Assembly (NCBI GenBank): GCA_022592445.1
Contig: JABYQR010000208.1
Location: 17,998 to 81,997, forward strand
Length of the DNA: 64,000 nucleotides
From: Cytidiella melzeri
Taxonomy: Eukaryota > Basidiomycota > Agaricomycetes > Polyporales > Irpicaceae
Direction: 5' to 3'
In this document: positions 25,241-35,595 of the stretch, in pieces
Position numbering within the stretch: the first letter of the stretch is position 1
Layout of the letters: each line of letters starts with the position of its first letter
The notes under the pieces: generated by a model
Seen by the model: only the letters and a program-made list of their open reading frames with translations
The model's database searches: none
What the model was told of the DNA's origin: nothing
Program-made: the position numbers and the translations under genes

Positions 25241-26240
25241 TCAAGCAGCCATGTCAACATCCTCAAAAGAGGCCGCTACAGGCTTAGAATCATCCTTCAT
25301 GAATGAATCCAGTTCCATGTCCAACTCGGCAGCGGTCTTTGGTGCGTTTTTAGGCTTTCTGGGCTCTTTCGCATTGGTGCGAGCTACGCCATGTCCCTTG
25401 TTTCGGATTGGACCAACTCCGTTTGACCTGTGCAGGATGTTAATTGAAGCCCTATAGCCATCTATTCGCGTTGACTCACGAGACTGATGTAGCAAGCTTT
25501 GGCTCAGCTACAGCAAGTCGGTCAGCTAGGGCAGGCTTTTGAATTCTGTTAATCAGCGACGGTGCACTAGCAACCCGACGTGTCTGTCTGATCTGTCGAC
25601 CAACTTCAAAGGTGATGGACATTGGTTGACCTAGCGTGGAGATCAATTTGGAACAAGGATATGTAGATTGCAAAAAAGTGCGGACCTTTGCAGAGCTTCT
25701 GGTCAAAGTGAGTCAATGCCTTCTTTGCTTCTGCTGCCGTTTCGTAGAAAACGAGGGCAACTCCTGAGGAGCGACCACTACGGTCATACTTGATTGCGAA
25801 GGAGTCGACATCGGTTTTCTTTCAAGGCTGATGCGGTGCAGTCGGATTTATCGTACCCTGATTAGTGGCTCTCGTACAAGAGTGCCCATTTGACCAAAGA
25901 CTTGCTGCAGCGTTGAAGAGAGTACGTCAAGACTAGGCAGGGACGTGATGTAATTTACAAGACACACCACCAGGTCCTTCGGTGTAACCTCATAATGCAA
26001 GTTCGAGACAACCAACTTGGAGTGGGGCTCGTTGCTGCTAGAATTGTCTGCTTTTTCTGGTGATATAGTCACGTTGTTGCTTCTCGTAGCTTTGTCGTGC
26101 ACCCAGTCGCCGTCTGACCGTCTTGGACGGTTTGCAGGTCGCTGTCATAAAATAAAGGGGTAAGTAATGCGGTTCTTGCACACCGTCACTTCGCTTACGC
26201 TATAGGGTTTCTTTGACTTGTCCATTCTTGTTACAGGCAT
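25241..26240 (-). CDS. YRA1: mRNA export adaptor Yra1/ALY (REF family)
   Basis: Exons 26240-26199, 26141-25968, 25904-25857, 25788-25686, 25630-25480 and 25427-25241 give 234 residues. A single central RRM is split over exons 2-5: KLVVSNLHYEVTPKDL, FGQMGTLVREPLIR, YDRSGRSSGVALVFYE, PMSITFEV. The C-terminus ends with KTAAELDMELDSFMKD, the short helix by which REF proteins bind the helicase Sub2/UAP56. Yra1 recruits the Mex67 export receptor to spliced mRNA. Genes of this family are often intron-rich and self-regulated by splicing; here five introns cut a 705-base reading frame. The donor after exon 2 could be shifted by three bases without changing frame. The gene is convergent with LYS2. Confidence 0.9.
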
Positions 26241-26695
26241 TATGAGAAGTAAAGCAGCTAGATGAGTGGATGAAGAGGGCGTGAAAGTCGTGGTAGCGGA
26301 CAGCTCACCCTCGCCTGTGGTGTTTGCGGCGTATTGCGCGTCGGACTGTGTCGGACCTCGAAACACGACACTTCAAATTGGTCTTCCGACATTTTTAACG
26401 AGATTTCAAAGTTTCTCAAGGACCGCAGGTGGGTAAAAAAGCCATGGAATTTGCTTTGTACATGCCACACTTTGAGATGTGCTCAGCTCTGGAATTTTCT
26501 GTCCTAGGTCTCGCCCGACGCAACGCGGTCACATGATGAGATTGCCCCGCGTGACTCAGTCACGGTTAGCTCAGCGCCTATGCGAGTTCGAACCAATACT
26601 TGAACGGCCAACTCAACTTCTTGTTTTCATTTCGTCTTGGTCACTACTAACAATCTCTTCCTACTGCAGATTCCAAAACTTAGACCATCCAACTC
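26241..26695. promoter_or_regulatory. Divergent promoter region, YRA1 and KEN-box protein
   Basis: About 455 bp between the two start codons. It contains tRNA-like fragments near 26571-26596 (TAGCTCAG and GTTCGAACC) that are too close together for a tRNA. TGACTCAGTCA, matching an AP-1/Gcn4-type core, lies at about 26551-26561. Confidence 0.45.
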
Positions 26696-27633
26696 ATGCC
26701 GACAATTACTCCCCGGTCGAGGTTTGTGATATTCAAAGATGAACCAGACACGCCAGTAAACGTCACCCAGTCGGAAGAGACGTCGTCGTCTGCTTCATCC
26801 ACCACCGTCCTCGCCATTGTCACTGCACGGGACAAGGAGAACCTTCATCCCGTCACCGGTCGGCGTTCCAGCACTGAGGATGCAGCAGCCAAGAAGCCAA
26901 AGACTAGAGTACTTGCTACAAAGCTCCTCAAAGTCTCCCGTTCCGACGTTCCTGAACCCCATCCCTCTCCCAAGAAGCGCAGACTTTTTGTGTCCTCAGA
27001 GACGAATCGCTCCTCAGGGAACAAGGAACATAAGAAGGAGAAGCGCTCCTCGAGCGTTCCTCGTGCTCACAAGACGAAGCAGTCCAGTCGTAGTCGCAAG
27101 ATGACTGAGCTGCCGAAGGTTGAGGAGGAGGAACATGTAGCGGGGGATAGAGTTGAGCAGGGGGATTTGCAGACCGGGTCGGAAACGGGGCAAGCTGCCG
27201 CTGACTCCAAGTGCTACGAGTTGACTGTTTTGCCCCTGGCAGATGTCTCGAAAGCCTTCGAGCAGAGTCCGCCCCCTGAAGAAAGGCAAGAAGAGCCCCA
27301 AGCGTCTCAACATGAGGTATGTATTGACGAACGACCGATTGATCCCTCCGAGTTCTGACATGCCGCTTCTAGGAAACTGCTGAAACATCTCCGAGCGACG
27401 AGCAGTCCACAAAGGTTACGCCCGAGACTCCAGTCGCGGATACTGTTAATGAGGGGAAGAATGGTACATTCTCTACCCCGGAAAGGAAGCGTATCTACTC
27501 GGCATTTACCTTCGAGTCACCATCTCCAGCCTCCAAGCGTTACGCGACATCGACGAGGGGCTCAAACGTGGAACGCTTCTCGGATTTGGATTTTGATCCC
27601 GTTCATGACACTATATCCATTCGCGCTTTTTGA
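26696..27633 (+). CDS. Disordered nuclear protein with KEN box and ABBA-like motif
   Basis: Exons 26696-27316 and 27373-27633 give 293 residues. No globular domain is visible. Near the N-terminus is FVIFKDE (residues 10-16), which fits the ABBA consensus Fx[ILV][FHY]x[DE], and a KEN box (DKENLHP, 47-49). Basic clusters PKKRRLF and PERKRIYSAF suggest nuclear import, and SPSPASKRY near the C-terminus offers CDK-type sites. These motifs together are those used by APC/C substrates and inhibitors such as securin or yeast Acm1. I do not recognise an orthologue; a cell-cycle role is inference. The gene diverges from YRA1. Confidence 0.75.
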
Positions 27634-28619
27634 GAAGAGCAGGACGCTACCACATCTATCGCACAAGCAAATGATTTCATGCTACAAATTGATTGTCGCT
27701 GTATACCTCCCATTTCATCTCCAGCAACTGCATTCTACATGAACTCTGCAATGCCCGCGCATTTACACATTCTCCTGTACATACATACTAGTATCTCTCG
27801 TGCCCAATCCTCGTTCGCATAACAGACAATTTCACCCACTGTGGAACGTTATTCGCAGTGAGCCACAATCTTCCGTTAGCCGAATGATTCAATATTCCCG
27901 AAAGTACTTCTTCGCGGATTGGGTTGGCTTACCTCACCTCCATGGTATGTTTCCCCAAACTGCAGCCTGCATACTGCAAGATCAGTCCAGGAGAACGAAT
28001 ATACACTTCATTGATAATCTGCAATGGACCTCCATTCTATATACATGAATTTCAAGATCGCAGGTAACCGGTCCTTTGCCCACCGGTCAGCCTTTCATCG
28101 CGGCCACAATTCTTATTCTTATCCTGAAGAATGGTTTCAAGTTGGTGTAAGTGAGACACGTCAAAAGGCGACGGTACTTGCAGCAAAGGCTGGACATGTA
28201 CAACAATATTTGAAAGCTGTGCGTAGATCACTGGCGTTGTATGTGAGAGTTCGAAGCGTGATCATGCAACCATCCCGCCAAAGAGGTTTACCGGAACCCG
28301 GTTAGTGGTACCACCGCCCAGAATGTTCGTCAGAAGAGTAGACTGTGACCAGTTGCCGTGGGTGCTCTGGCCATGATACCAGTTGCAGGAGCCTTGCAAC
28401 GCATTCCGTCTTTGCGGGAGCGAACTCTTTCGAGGCTTGGATTTGCCATTCCGCGTTCCGCCTTGTGTGCCTGCCGAACACGCACTTCATATCACTAGGT
28501 GGGTTGCTGTGTCTGCCATGTCCGCTCTGGTCTCCGTCTGATTACCCTTTCTGGATTTCAAGGTACCGGTATATAAGCCACGGGTCGTCTTGACATGAAC
28601 ACCATCGCCCAGTGAAGCC
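27634..28619. other. Intergenic upstream of a P450 gene
   Basis: Nearly 1 kb with no supported gene. Short ORFs on both strands lack homology I can recognise. The right end is the promoter of the P450 gene at 28620. Confidence 0.5.
28570..28576 (+). promoter_or_regulatory. TATA box of the P450 gene
   Basis: TATATAA lies 44 bp upstream of the P450 ATG at 28620, a plausible distance for a fungal gene with a short 5' UTR. Confidence 0.5.
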
Positions 28620-30554
28620 ATGAACCCCCTTGGCCTGCTACCTCTGTTGCAAGCGCTGGCACCCGACCATGCAGCGGTGAAGCTAGCGATAGCCATTCCT
28701 GGCGTCGTCCTCCTCCTTCTCCTCTACAGCCTCGCCAAGCCCGACGAAAGTCAGCAAGTTGCGGCGACACTGCCCTTGAGCGGTATGAGCACGATCTGGC
28801 CATTCTTCAGGAAACGCTTCGATTTTCTCAGGAGCGGCTTCGAGCTCACGGGACAGGCCGTGTTCCAGTTCCGTCTCCTGCAGGTATGGTCGCGTATTGT
28901 TATTATTGTCAACCTCGGCTGATACTCGCTGCGACAGAACACGGTCATCGCAGTGTCTGGCGAAAGGGGAAGAAGGGATTTTTTCTGTTCCAAAAGTCTT
29001 GACATCAACGAGGGCTTCAAGATTCTGTCTGGCGCGGTAAGCACCTCGGGCGAAGCCATGAGCATGGAGCTCATTCGTTTACGAAACGTAGATCCCCATG
29101 TTGCCTGGTACCGACCTGACAGGGCGAAGTATCGCGCTCATCCACAAACGACTTGGAGGTGTGCAGAACAGCGACCGTCTGTCAAATTGTGAGTGGGATG
29201 GTTACAGTCACCGACAGTCACCGACAGTATGACACTGACACTGACCATTGTCTTGTTAGATATCCGGTACATCGTGGGCGATGGACAGGAGAAATTACGT
29301 TCGTGGGGTGACTCAGGGCTTATCGATCCCTTCTCACACGTGCCGGCGGTACGTGGCCTTCTTCCCGGCCCGCATGACGGGAGACCTGGTTCTTGGCTTC
29401 TCAACAGAGTTCAAACTTTGCAGCTCATCTTCCAAACCACAGTACGCACACTGGCCTCCCATGACATCGCCGACAACCCGCTCACCGTCCGCCGCCTCGA
29501 ACGTCTGTACGAGCGCATCGACGACTCCACGACACCGGCAAGCGTATTGCTCCCCTGGCTACCGAGCCCGAGCATGCTGTCCAAGCTCTATGCGTCAAAC
29601 AAGGTTCACAGTATCATCAGCGGTGCCATTAAAGCCAGGGTCCTCAGTGGCGAATCACGAGACGACACATTGCAGATGTTGGTTGACCATGGGGACGACA
29701 AATCAGTCATCGTAGGAGTAATTCACTCTTGCTTCATGACACCATGTGTTGGCATCTCACAATTCCCACAGTTTATTATGGGCCTACTCGTGGCCGGTGC
29801 ACGTTCTACTGGCACGACAGGTCAGTTACGAGAGCAACTGATATCGAAACAAAACACCTCTTGCTTACCGTGCCTGAATTTGCTAGCTTCGTGGATGTTG
29901 ACCTTCATCGGGGGTCACTCGGGATGGAGACAAAAAACAGCGGACGAAGTACGCACTCTCCTCGCAGAACACTCTTCAGCAGATTGTCACAGCAGCATCG
30001 CTGACCGGGTCGCGGCAATTCCGCTCAAGGCGTGGGAGAACAACACACCAGTCATGGACCAAATAATAAGAGAAGTGCTGCGCATCGCACAGCCGCACAC
30101 CGCCATGCGTAGGAATGTCGGTCCTGAGACATACGTCAACGGCACCCGGATCCCTTCTGGTGCATATGTCGTGTATCCCTTCAGCGACGTTCATCTCAAT
30201 CCAGAACTATACCCCGATCCTTGGGCGTTCAACCCGGACAGGCCAGAGTGCCAACTTCCGCTGGGCTACATGGGCTGGGGTGGAGGTAGGTCAATATCGA
30301 GCACTCCTGGCGGCCGCAAGCTGACAGATGACTTGCCTGCAGGAAAAATAACTTGTATGGGCCAACGACTCGCGAAGCTCCAGCTCAAAATCCTCACTGC
30401 ACTCATGCTGTCGCAGCTAGAGTTTGAGTTGGTTGACCAGACAGGACGTACGCCAGATGCACTACCGCGGCCGAATTGGAACAATGCGCTAACATGTAAG
30501 CCGCCGGACTCGGAGGGGCCATTCTACTTGCAATTTAGACGCACCCACGCTTGA
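28620..30554 (+). CDS. Cytochrome P450 of a basidiomycete family (not CYP51)
   Basis: Exons 28620-28883, 28938-29036, 29092-29188, 29260-29348, 29424-29717, 29772-29820, 29887-30285 and 30343-30554 give 500 residues. An N-terminal hydrophobic anchor (LAIAIPGVVLLLLLYSLA) is followed by NTVIAVSGERGRRDFF, DPFSHVPALIFQTTVRTL, I-helix LLVAGARSTGTTASW, ExxR in REVLRIAQPH and heme loop GWGGGKITCMGQ. Three introns are multiples of three, so a long ORF reads through them; family spacing (DPF-5 residues-LIFQTT; VIVG-FIMGLL) shows they are introns. The 29189-29259 intron holds two copies of GTCACCGACA. Substrate unknown; such P450s usually serve detoxification or secondary metabolism. Confidence 0.88.
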
Positions 30555-30790
30555 ATATAGACGGCTTCTGCTCTCGTAGCGTAAAAACCACCGGACAGTC
30601 TCATCGGCTAAGACGTTATATTGCTATTAAAGCAGGGACTGTGTAGGCTTATGTGTCCATGTATCCTGTAACGTAATCTCGATAATCTTAGTGTCGATCG
30701 CCTGTGTGAATGCAAGGCGTAAGCTTGACACGCGGGCAGGGAGGATATTCGTGGACTTACCGCTGCACACTACCCCGCCATTCCCCTGTC

Positions 30791-31396
30791 TCAGGTAAGA
30801 GTCAATGTGTCGTTCTGTCGTCTTTTAGCCACCGTCCGTGCTCCCTGCACCTCTAGCTGCGCCTTGACTTCCTCCAATTTCCGCTGTCGAATGTGTTCTC
30901 GGCGTTCCCGCTCCTCTCTCTGCAGGAGCCTCTCCCTCTGTGCCTTTGTCGGCTCCCATTTGCTCTTCAGCACTCGTCTAACAGCCTCCGGACTGATCTT
31001 GAACTTTTCCGCAAGGACCGGCGTAGTGAACAGTTCTGGATGCTGCGCGTGCATGGCGCGCATCCCGTCCATAGCCTGTCGGGAGAGTTTACGAGGAGGC
31101 GACCAGCCATCCGGAAACTGCGTTTTGATCTTTTCCTTGTGTAACCTGTGCTGTGGTGGGGTTGGCACGCGAGAAGCACCAGGCGAGGAGCCAGGAGAGG
31201 CCCGAGTCGGCTTGTGCATTGGCTGCTGCTGCTGCTCTATCGCATCGGACACAAGTGAGATGGGTGCAGGGCTGGTTACTCTCCAGTTCCGGACGGCAGC
31301 CAGGCCTGTGAGGGTGGTATAGAATGCGCTGAAGGAAGAGGCTGCGCATCTGCCGCCAGACGTAGCTTGGCGAGCGACGAAGTTGCTGAGTAGCAT
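30791..31396 (-). CDS. RRG9: Required for respiratory growth protein 9 (Rrg9/neugrin-like), mitochondrial
   Basis: A single exon of 201 residues. The conserved Rrg9 block is WSPPRKLSRQAMDGMRAMHAQHPE followed by FTTPVLAEKFKISPEAVRRVLKSKW, at about residues 105-155. The N-terminus (LLSNFVARQATSGGRC) is basic and lacks acidic residues, as expected for a mitochondrial presequence. Yeast Rrg9 is needed to keep mitochondrial DNA and for respiratory growth. The Lys/Arg/Glu-rich C-terminal helix is typical. ATG 31396 is chosen because it gives the presequence. It diverges from the coactosin gene across 202 bp. Confidence 0.88.
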   Translation of the reverse strand: MLLSNFVARQATSGGRCAASSFSAFYTTLTGLAAVRNWRVTSPAPISLVSDAIEQQQQPMHKPTRASPGSSPGASRVPTPPQHRLHKEKIKTQFPDGWSPPRKLSRQAMDGMRAMHAQHPELFTTPVLAEKFKISPEAVRRVLKSKWEPTKAQRERLLQREERERREHIRQRKLEEVKAQLEVQGARTVAKRRQNDTLTLT

Positions 31397-31598
31397 TATT
31401 GAGTCGGTGAGTGACTGCTGCACAGTTGCGGCGCTGGCACTAGAATAAACGCATTTAAACCACCCGTGGGAATATCTTGTAGATCGCCGCCAGTGGTCGC
31501 CCAGAGGTAATTCTTGCTCAACAACCTTACTCTCCTCTCTCTCCTTTCATCGTCGTCCTCTCTTGCCTCGCGTATCTTCCGAACCTCCCTAAGCTGAC

Positions 31599-32299
31599 AT
31601 GGCCGACGTCTCTGATCCCAAGATCGACGAAGGTACGCTCCTGGTACGAACCTACCAAGCGCGTCTTGTGACCCAACCCTATTCCAGCATACCAGGATGT
31701 TCGTTCGGACAAGACCGAGACGAGCTGGCTGCTGCTGGACTACGAGGTGCGTTATTACATTCTTCCCTCTTCTGTCCATGCTTCCGTCTCAGTCGCCCTA
31801 ATCGCTATCCGCTCTACAGTCCGATCGCTCAGATAAGCTGACCCTGACAGCTACGGGAACGGGTGGTTTGGATGAGCTGCGCGAACGTCTGGACGAATCC
31901 AAGGCTTCGTACGCGTACGCACGGATACGTTACTCTAACGACAAGGAGTCCCAGAGAGAAAAGTTCATCCTCATCATCTGGATCGGGCCTTCGTGTAAGG
32001 TCATGCGGAAGGCGAAGGTGAGCGTCGGATCCACCCGAATACCTGTTCGTTTGAGACCCTCTGTGTTCCTACGCTCGAACGTGCCTCTAGATCTCTGTAC
32101 ACTCGGCAGACGTGAAGAGTGTTCTTCGTGTCTTCTCGCTTGAGGTTCCTGCTCGAGAAAAGGACGATCTCAAGGAAGACCCCATCGTGATCAAACTCAG
32201 GAAGGTCCGTGTTCTGTACTTTTTCCTGGTGAAAGAATTTTGTATTCAGCTGACAGAGACTGTTTATAGGCTGGAGGTGCGAGCTACGATGGTATATAG
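31599..32299 (+). CDS. Coactosin-like ADF-H domain actin-binding protein
   Basis: Exons 31599-31632, 31688-31746, 31820-32017, 32091-32204 and 32270-32299 give 144 residues, covering one ADF-homology domain and nothing else. Motifs: VRSDKTETSWLLLDYE, TGTGGLDELRERLDESKASYAYARI, FILIIWIGPSCKVMRKAK, HSADVKSVLRVFSLEV. Coactosins bind F-actin along filaments and counteract capping. The GTGGLDEL loop and the absence of cofilin's severing-type N-terminus argue for coactosin rather than cofilin. AIP1, another actin-turnover factor, lies 3.3 kb downstream on the other strand. Confidence 0.88.
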
Positions 32300-34321
32300 C
32301 TCGATTCTCTCTGTGTTTGCAAATTCTTCCTGTGTCGCTTCCGAAAATACAATGAGCGTTACGAGAGGCTCTGCGGATGCTTCATGCACTACTCAAAAAA
32401 AGGCCTGATTGTCCTTGAGGACAATCAATGAATCGGTTGGCTTACCAGGTGGTGCATACGCAGAAAACATAACTCGAAGCCATGACGCTGAGAATACCGT
32501 GGGTGATTTGTCTCCTCGTTTGTGTTGTTTATCTCAACCTAACGGCCACATTGCTTTTGGCAGATGTCAGCCGCTGTACCGCTGATTCTCCGCCTGGATT
32601 GACACATTCAGAAGACTGAATTGCGTATTTCTTTAGGTTTTGAATACCCTCTTCTTTCAGCCTCATGCCCACCCATTTGGGTGTTGAGGTTGCTCCGAGC
32701 ACTTTGTCGTGGGACTGGATAGCAGAGTTCCGCTGTGAAGCACGGAGTCCAACGCGACAGCGCAAATTGGGGTGAGCTGTCAAATTCATCTCAGGGCGGA
32801 CCAATTAACACCATGATAGCCCTGACAAGATCCATTCAATATTAATTCAATGCAGAAGAAGAAGCGTACTTTCTCTTCGGCGACTCGCGACGAGAGCCTT
32901 TCTAATACCCTGGTTTCGAAATGCGGGCGGAAGATACAACTTTCCAAGCTTTACGTTTGCCAAGAGTCATACTTTGCAATCAGCCGTTGATATAAGTAGC
33001 AGGGACGATCAGGACGTACTCAGACTCCCGGTTTGCCGGTCATCGCTGACGAATTGGACAAGTCAAGAGCCATGCCAACTGCGTCGCCTGGAGCGTCTGC
33101 AGTTCCGAGGAAGGCTTAGAAGGTGTCGGCATATTGCTGTTCGACGATGTGTTTTTAAAGGTGTTGGGGAAACGTCTTCATTTTTTCGAACGCAGCCGAC
33201 AATTAAGTAGCTCGGGCGTCGTTTTGCGATCGTCGAGCTCCTTGGTATACACTGGCTTAATGCGACACGGACATTCAGACATTGGGATTACCATCTCAAG
33301 AGCGACCCAGTTTGATAAAAGGTACGTACAAGATCAAACCCACTCTGGATCGTTCCCATTCTCACCAAGTCGCAGAACTACTACCGTCTGGACGGTACAT
33401 GATCAAATGTATGCGTACCACATCTTCACCACGCCTGACGAAGAACTGTCTTGCAGTGGTTGGGCTAAGGAGAGTTGCTGGTTGCCCATTATAAGAGGTT
33501 TGTGGAAACAAGGGCGACTTGCCACTTTTCAACCTCGATATACACAGCCATGAGACAGCACAGAGCCTAGTTTCCACTAATCGTACATTATCAAGTTAAA
33601 TTGTTCACCATGCAGGGATCATTAGATTAAATATCGGATTATGCCAGGTTGGTAGCCGTAATCAGCATTCGCTCTGTTTGGATGCAAAGTATGCAGTTAC
33701 GAAAAATCAGAGCTGGAATCTTCATGTAAAGTAGCTGGTATACTCATGATCAGTGGCAACCGTTCTTGGCTGTGCCCAATGATGACACAAACCCGCTTAT
33801 GAATCAAAATCTGGAGCAAGGATCTCTCTGGCGCTCCGGATTCGACTTTGAACTTCAAATCGCAAGTTTACAGCAAACAATTTGCTGCTCTTGCGTATGT
33901 ATACCCATTCTACGGACGGCTGTCAATGTTAGTGGCTGCTTTGGAAGCTCCGATACCCTCACGAACGAGACCGTCTTCAGATCTGCCGGAATTCGGTGAA
34001 ACCTTGCGCCAAAGTGAGAGAAAGCATGTGCGAACGACAAAGATTGTCGATGCCTGTGTGCATGTCGTTACCATCAATTCGCTACAACATCCTCAATTAT
34101 CTACTCAAATTGCAGAGAAGTTGAAACGGTTGAGATGGTGTTACAGTACTTACTATCGCGACGGCGTCTGCTTTTGCCGGGTCTCCTCGTTTTGTATGGT
34201 CGTATTTACCTCTGAACCTTAATACCTCAATCGTCCACCACCAAAATCATCACGCCCGCCCCGCCCGTCGTTGTCGTCGTCGTCGTCCAGCCCCACCGAT
34301 CCTCCCTCTAAAACCAAAACG
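32300..34321. other. Gene-poor stretch
   Basis: About 2 kb without a recognisable gene, the largest such gap outside the retrotransposon end. Short ORFs occur on both strands (the longest is 124 codons, at 33848-34222), but none shows motifs or plausible splicing. It may hold a lineage-specific gene or a decayed insertion; I see neither terminal repeats nor transposase or polymerase motifs. Confidence 0.4.
32406..32427. other. Perfect 9-bp inverted repeat 3' of the coactosin gene
   Basis: TGATTGTCC and GGACAATCA face each other across a 4-base TTGA loop, 107 bp after the stop codon. It could form a hairpin in a 3' UTR; no function is known. Confidence 0.5.
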
Positions 34322-35149
34322 ATGGATCCCGCAAAATTGGCAAAGCTGCAAGCTGCGGCTGCGGCCAACAGGATCGGTACGTCCTTCCTCCTCCTTCCAG
34401 ATGGGATCTTCTTTCTTTCTTTTCTCCTTTTGAAAACATCCGAGCGCAAAAAGTCACTCATAAACATTTGTTTGGATTCTCCTGTCAGGTGGAAAGGGGA
34501 CGGTGCGTCGGAAGATTGTACGGAAGACGAAACCTGCGGCTGCACAGGACGATAAAAAGCTCCAAGGAGCGTTGAAGAAGCTCAACGTCCAACCCATCCC
34601 TGGTGTTGAAGAGGTCAACATGTTCAGGGAGGACGGGAATGTCTTGCACTTCTCTGCACCCAAAGGTGAGTTTCCGTGACAACCGTGGTTATTATCATTG
34701 TTATTTCGCTGTGGGAGAAGGAGAGCAAATAGGCTCCGCGGGTGCTCGCGATCCTACTTTTGTTTCGCAAGATTGCATGCATTTCCAAAGAAGAACACGA
34801 TCGCTCATATACTATCACACAAATCTTCTCTTTATGCCCAACAGTTCACGCCGCCGTGACCGCCAACACGTTTGCCGTTTACGGTACTGGCCAAGTGAAG
34901 GAGCTCACAGAGCTCGTTCCTGGCATCCTCAACCAACTCGGTCCAGACTCTCTCGCGTCACTTCGCAAGCTCGCGGAATCCTACCAGGCTATTCAGCAGA
35001 ACCAACAACGACCGAGTCAGGGCGACGACGATGACGACGATGTCCCTGACCTCGTCGAGAACTTTGACGCAGCTGAGGAGAAGAAGGAAGGTGGGGATGA
35101 GAAGAAGGCAGATGACGATGAGCCTCCTGCACTCGAGGAGCTCGAATGA
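34322..35149 (+). CDS. EGD1: Nascent polypeptide-associated complex subunit beta (BTF3)
   Basis: Exons 34322-34376, 34489-34665 and 34845-35149 give 178 residues. The start [27 protein letters not shown] contains the RRK ribosome-binding motif, followed by the NAC domain ([53 protein letters not shown]). NAC sits at the ribosome exit tunnel and shields new chains. The C-terminal tail is acidic ([14 protein letters not shown] and a Glu/Lys-rich end). The second intron, 179 bp, is long for this window. The ATG is preceded by a pyrimidine-rich leader with GTC repeats. Confidence 0.95.
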
Positions 35150-35595
35150 GCCAGCTGCTCGTTCACCCGCACAAGGCTAGGAATAACGGACAACGTCGAC
35201 GGAGTACGAGGAGGCGGAGGCAGAGGCAGAGGAGTGGTTCGGTTTTCTTTCCAGCTCGGGTTTCTACCTCTTCTTGTATTCATGGTTTGTCCTCACACTG
35301 CTCTGCAAAACTCCTGCCGACTGTCGTTCCCAACGTCTCTTCATCCTCATTCTCTTCACGCTGACCATCATGTACAAGCTCCCTCTTTCGATACTGCTAC
35401 GTACGAGTTATCAACGACGCAAGTGTATTTTTCTCCACGTATGGACAAGATAAATTTGGAACGCCCACTGCGCGCGATTGGCTCATTGATTATGACCTCT
35501 GCAGAGTCCCCCGAGAGGGGAACGGTAAAAGTATATTGTACATTTATTTCTCATGCCTTGAAGATTGGAATCGATAGTTCGTAAGGTATATAGCT
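35150..35595. other. Intergenic between convergent EGD1 and AIP1
   Basis: About 445 bp of shared 3' flank. No gene seen. Confidence 0.5.

Noticed and set aside
26565..26600. tRNA-like A-box (TAGCTCAGCG) and B-box (GTTCGAACC) sequences
   Set aside because: They are only about 15 bases apart; a tRNA needs at least 30, and no acceptor stem is present.
29189..29259. Tandem GTCACCGACA copies as a functional repeat
   Set aside because: Only two copies inside a P450 intron; too short to mean more than slippage.
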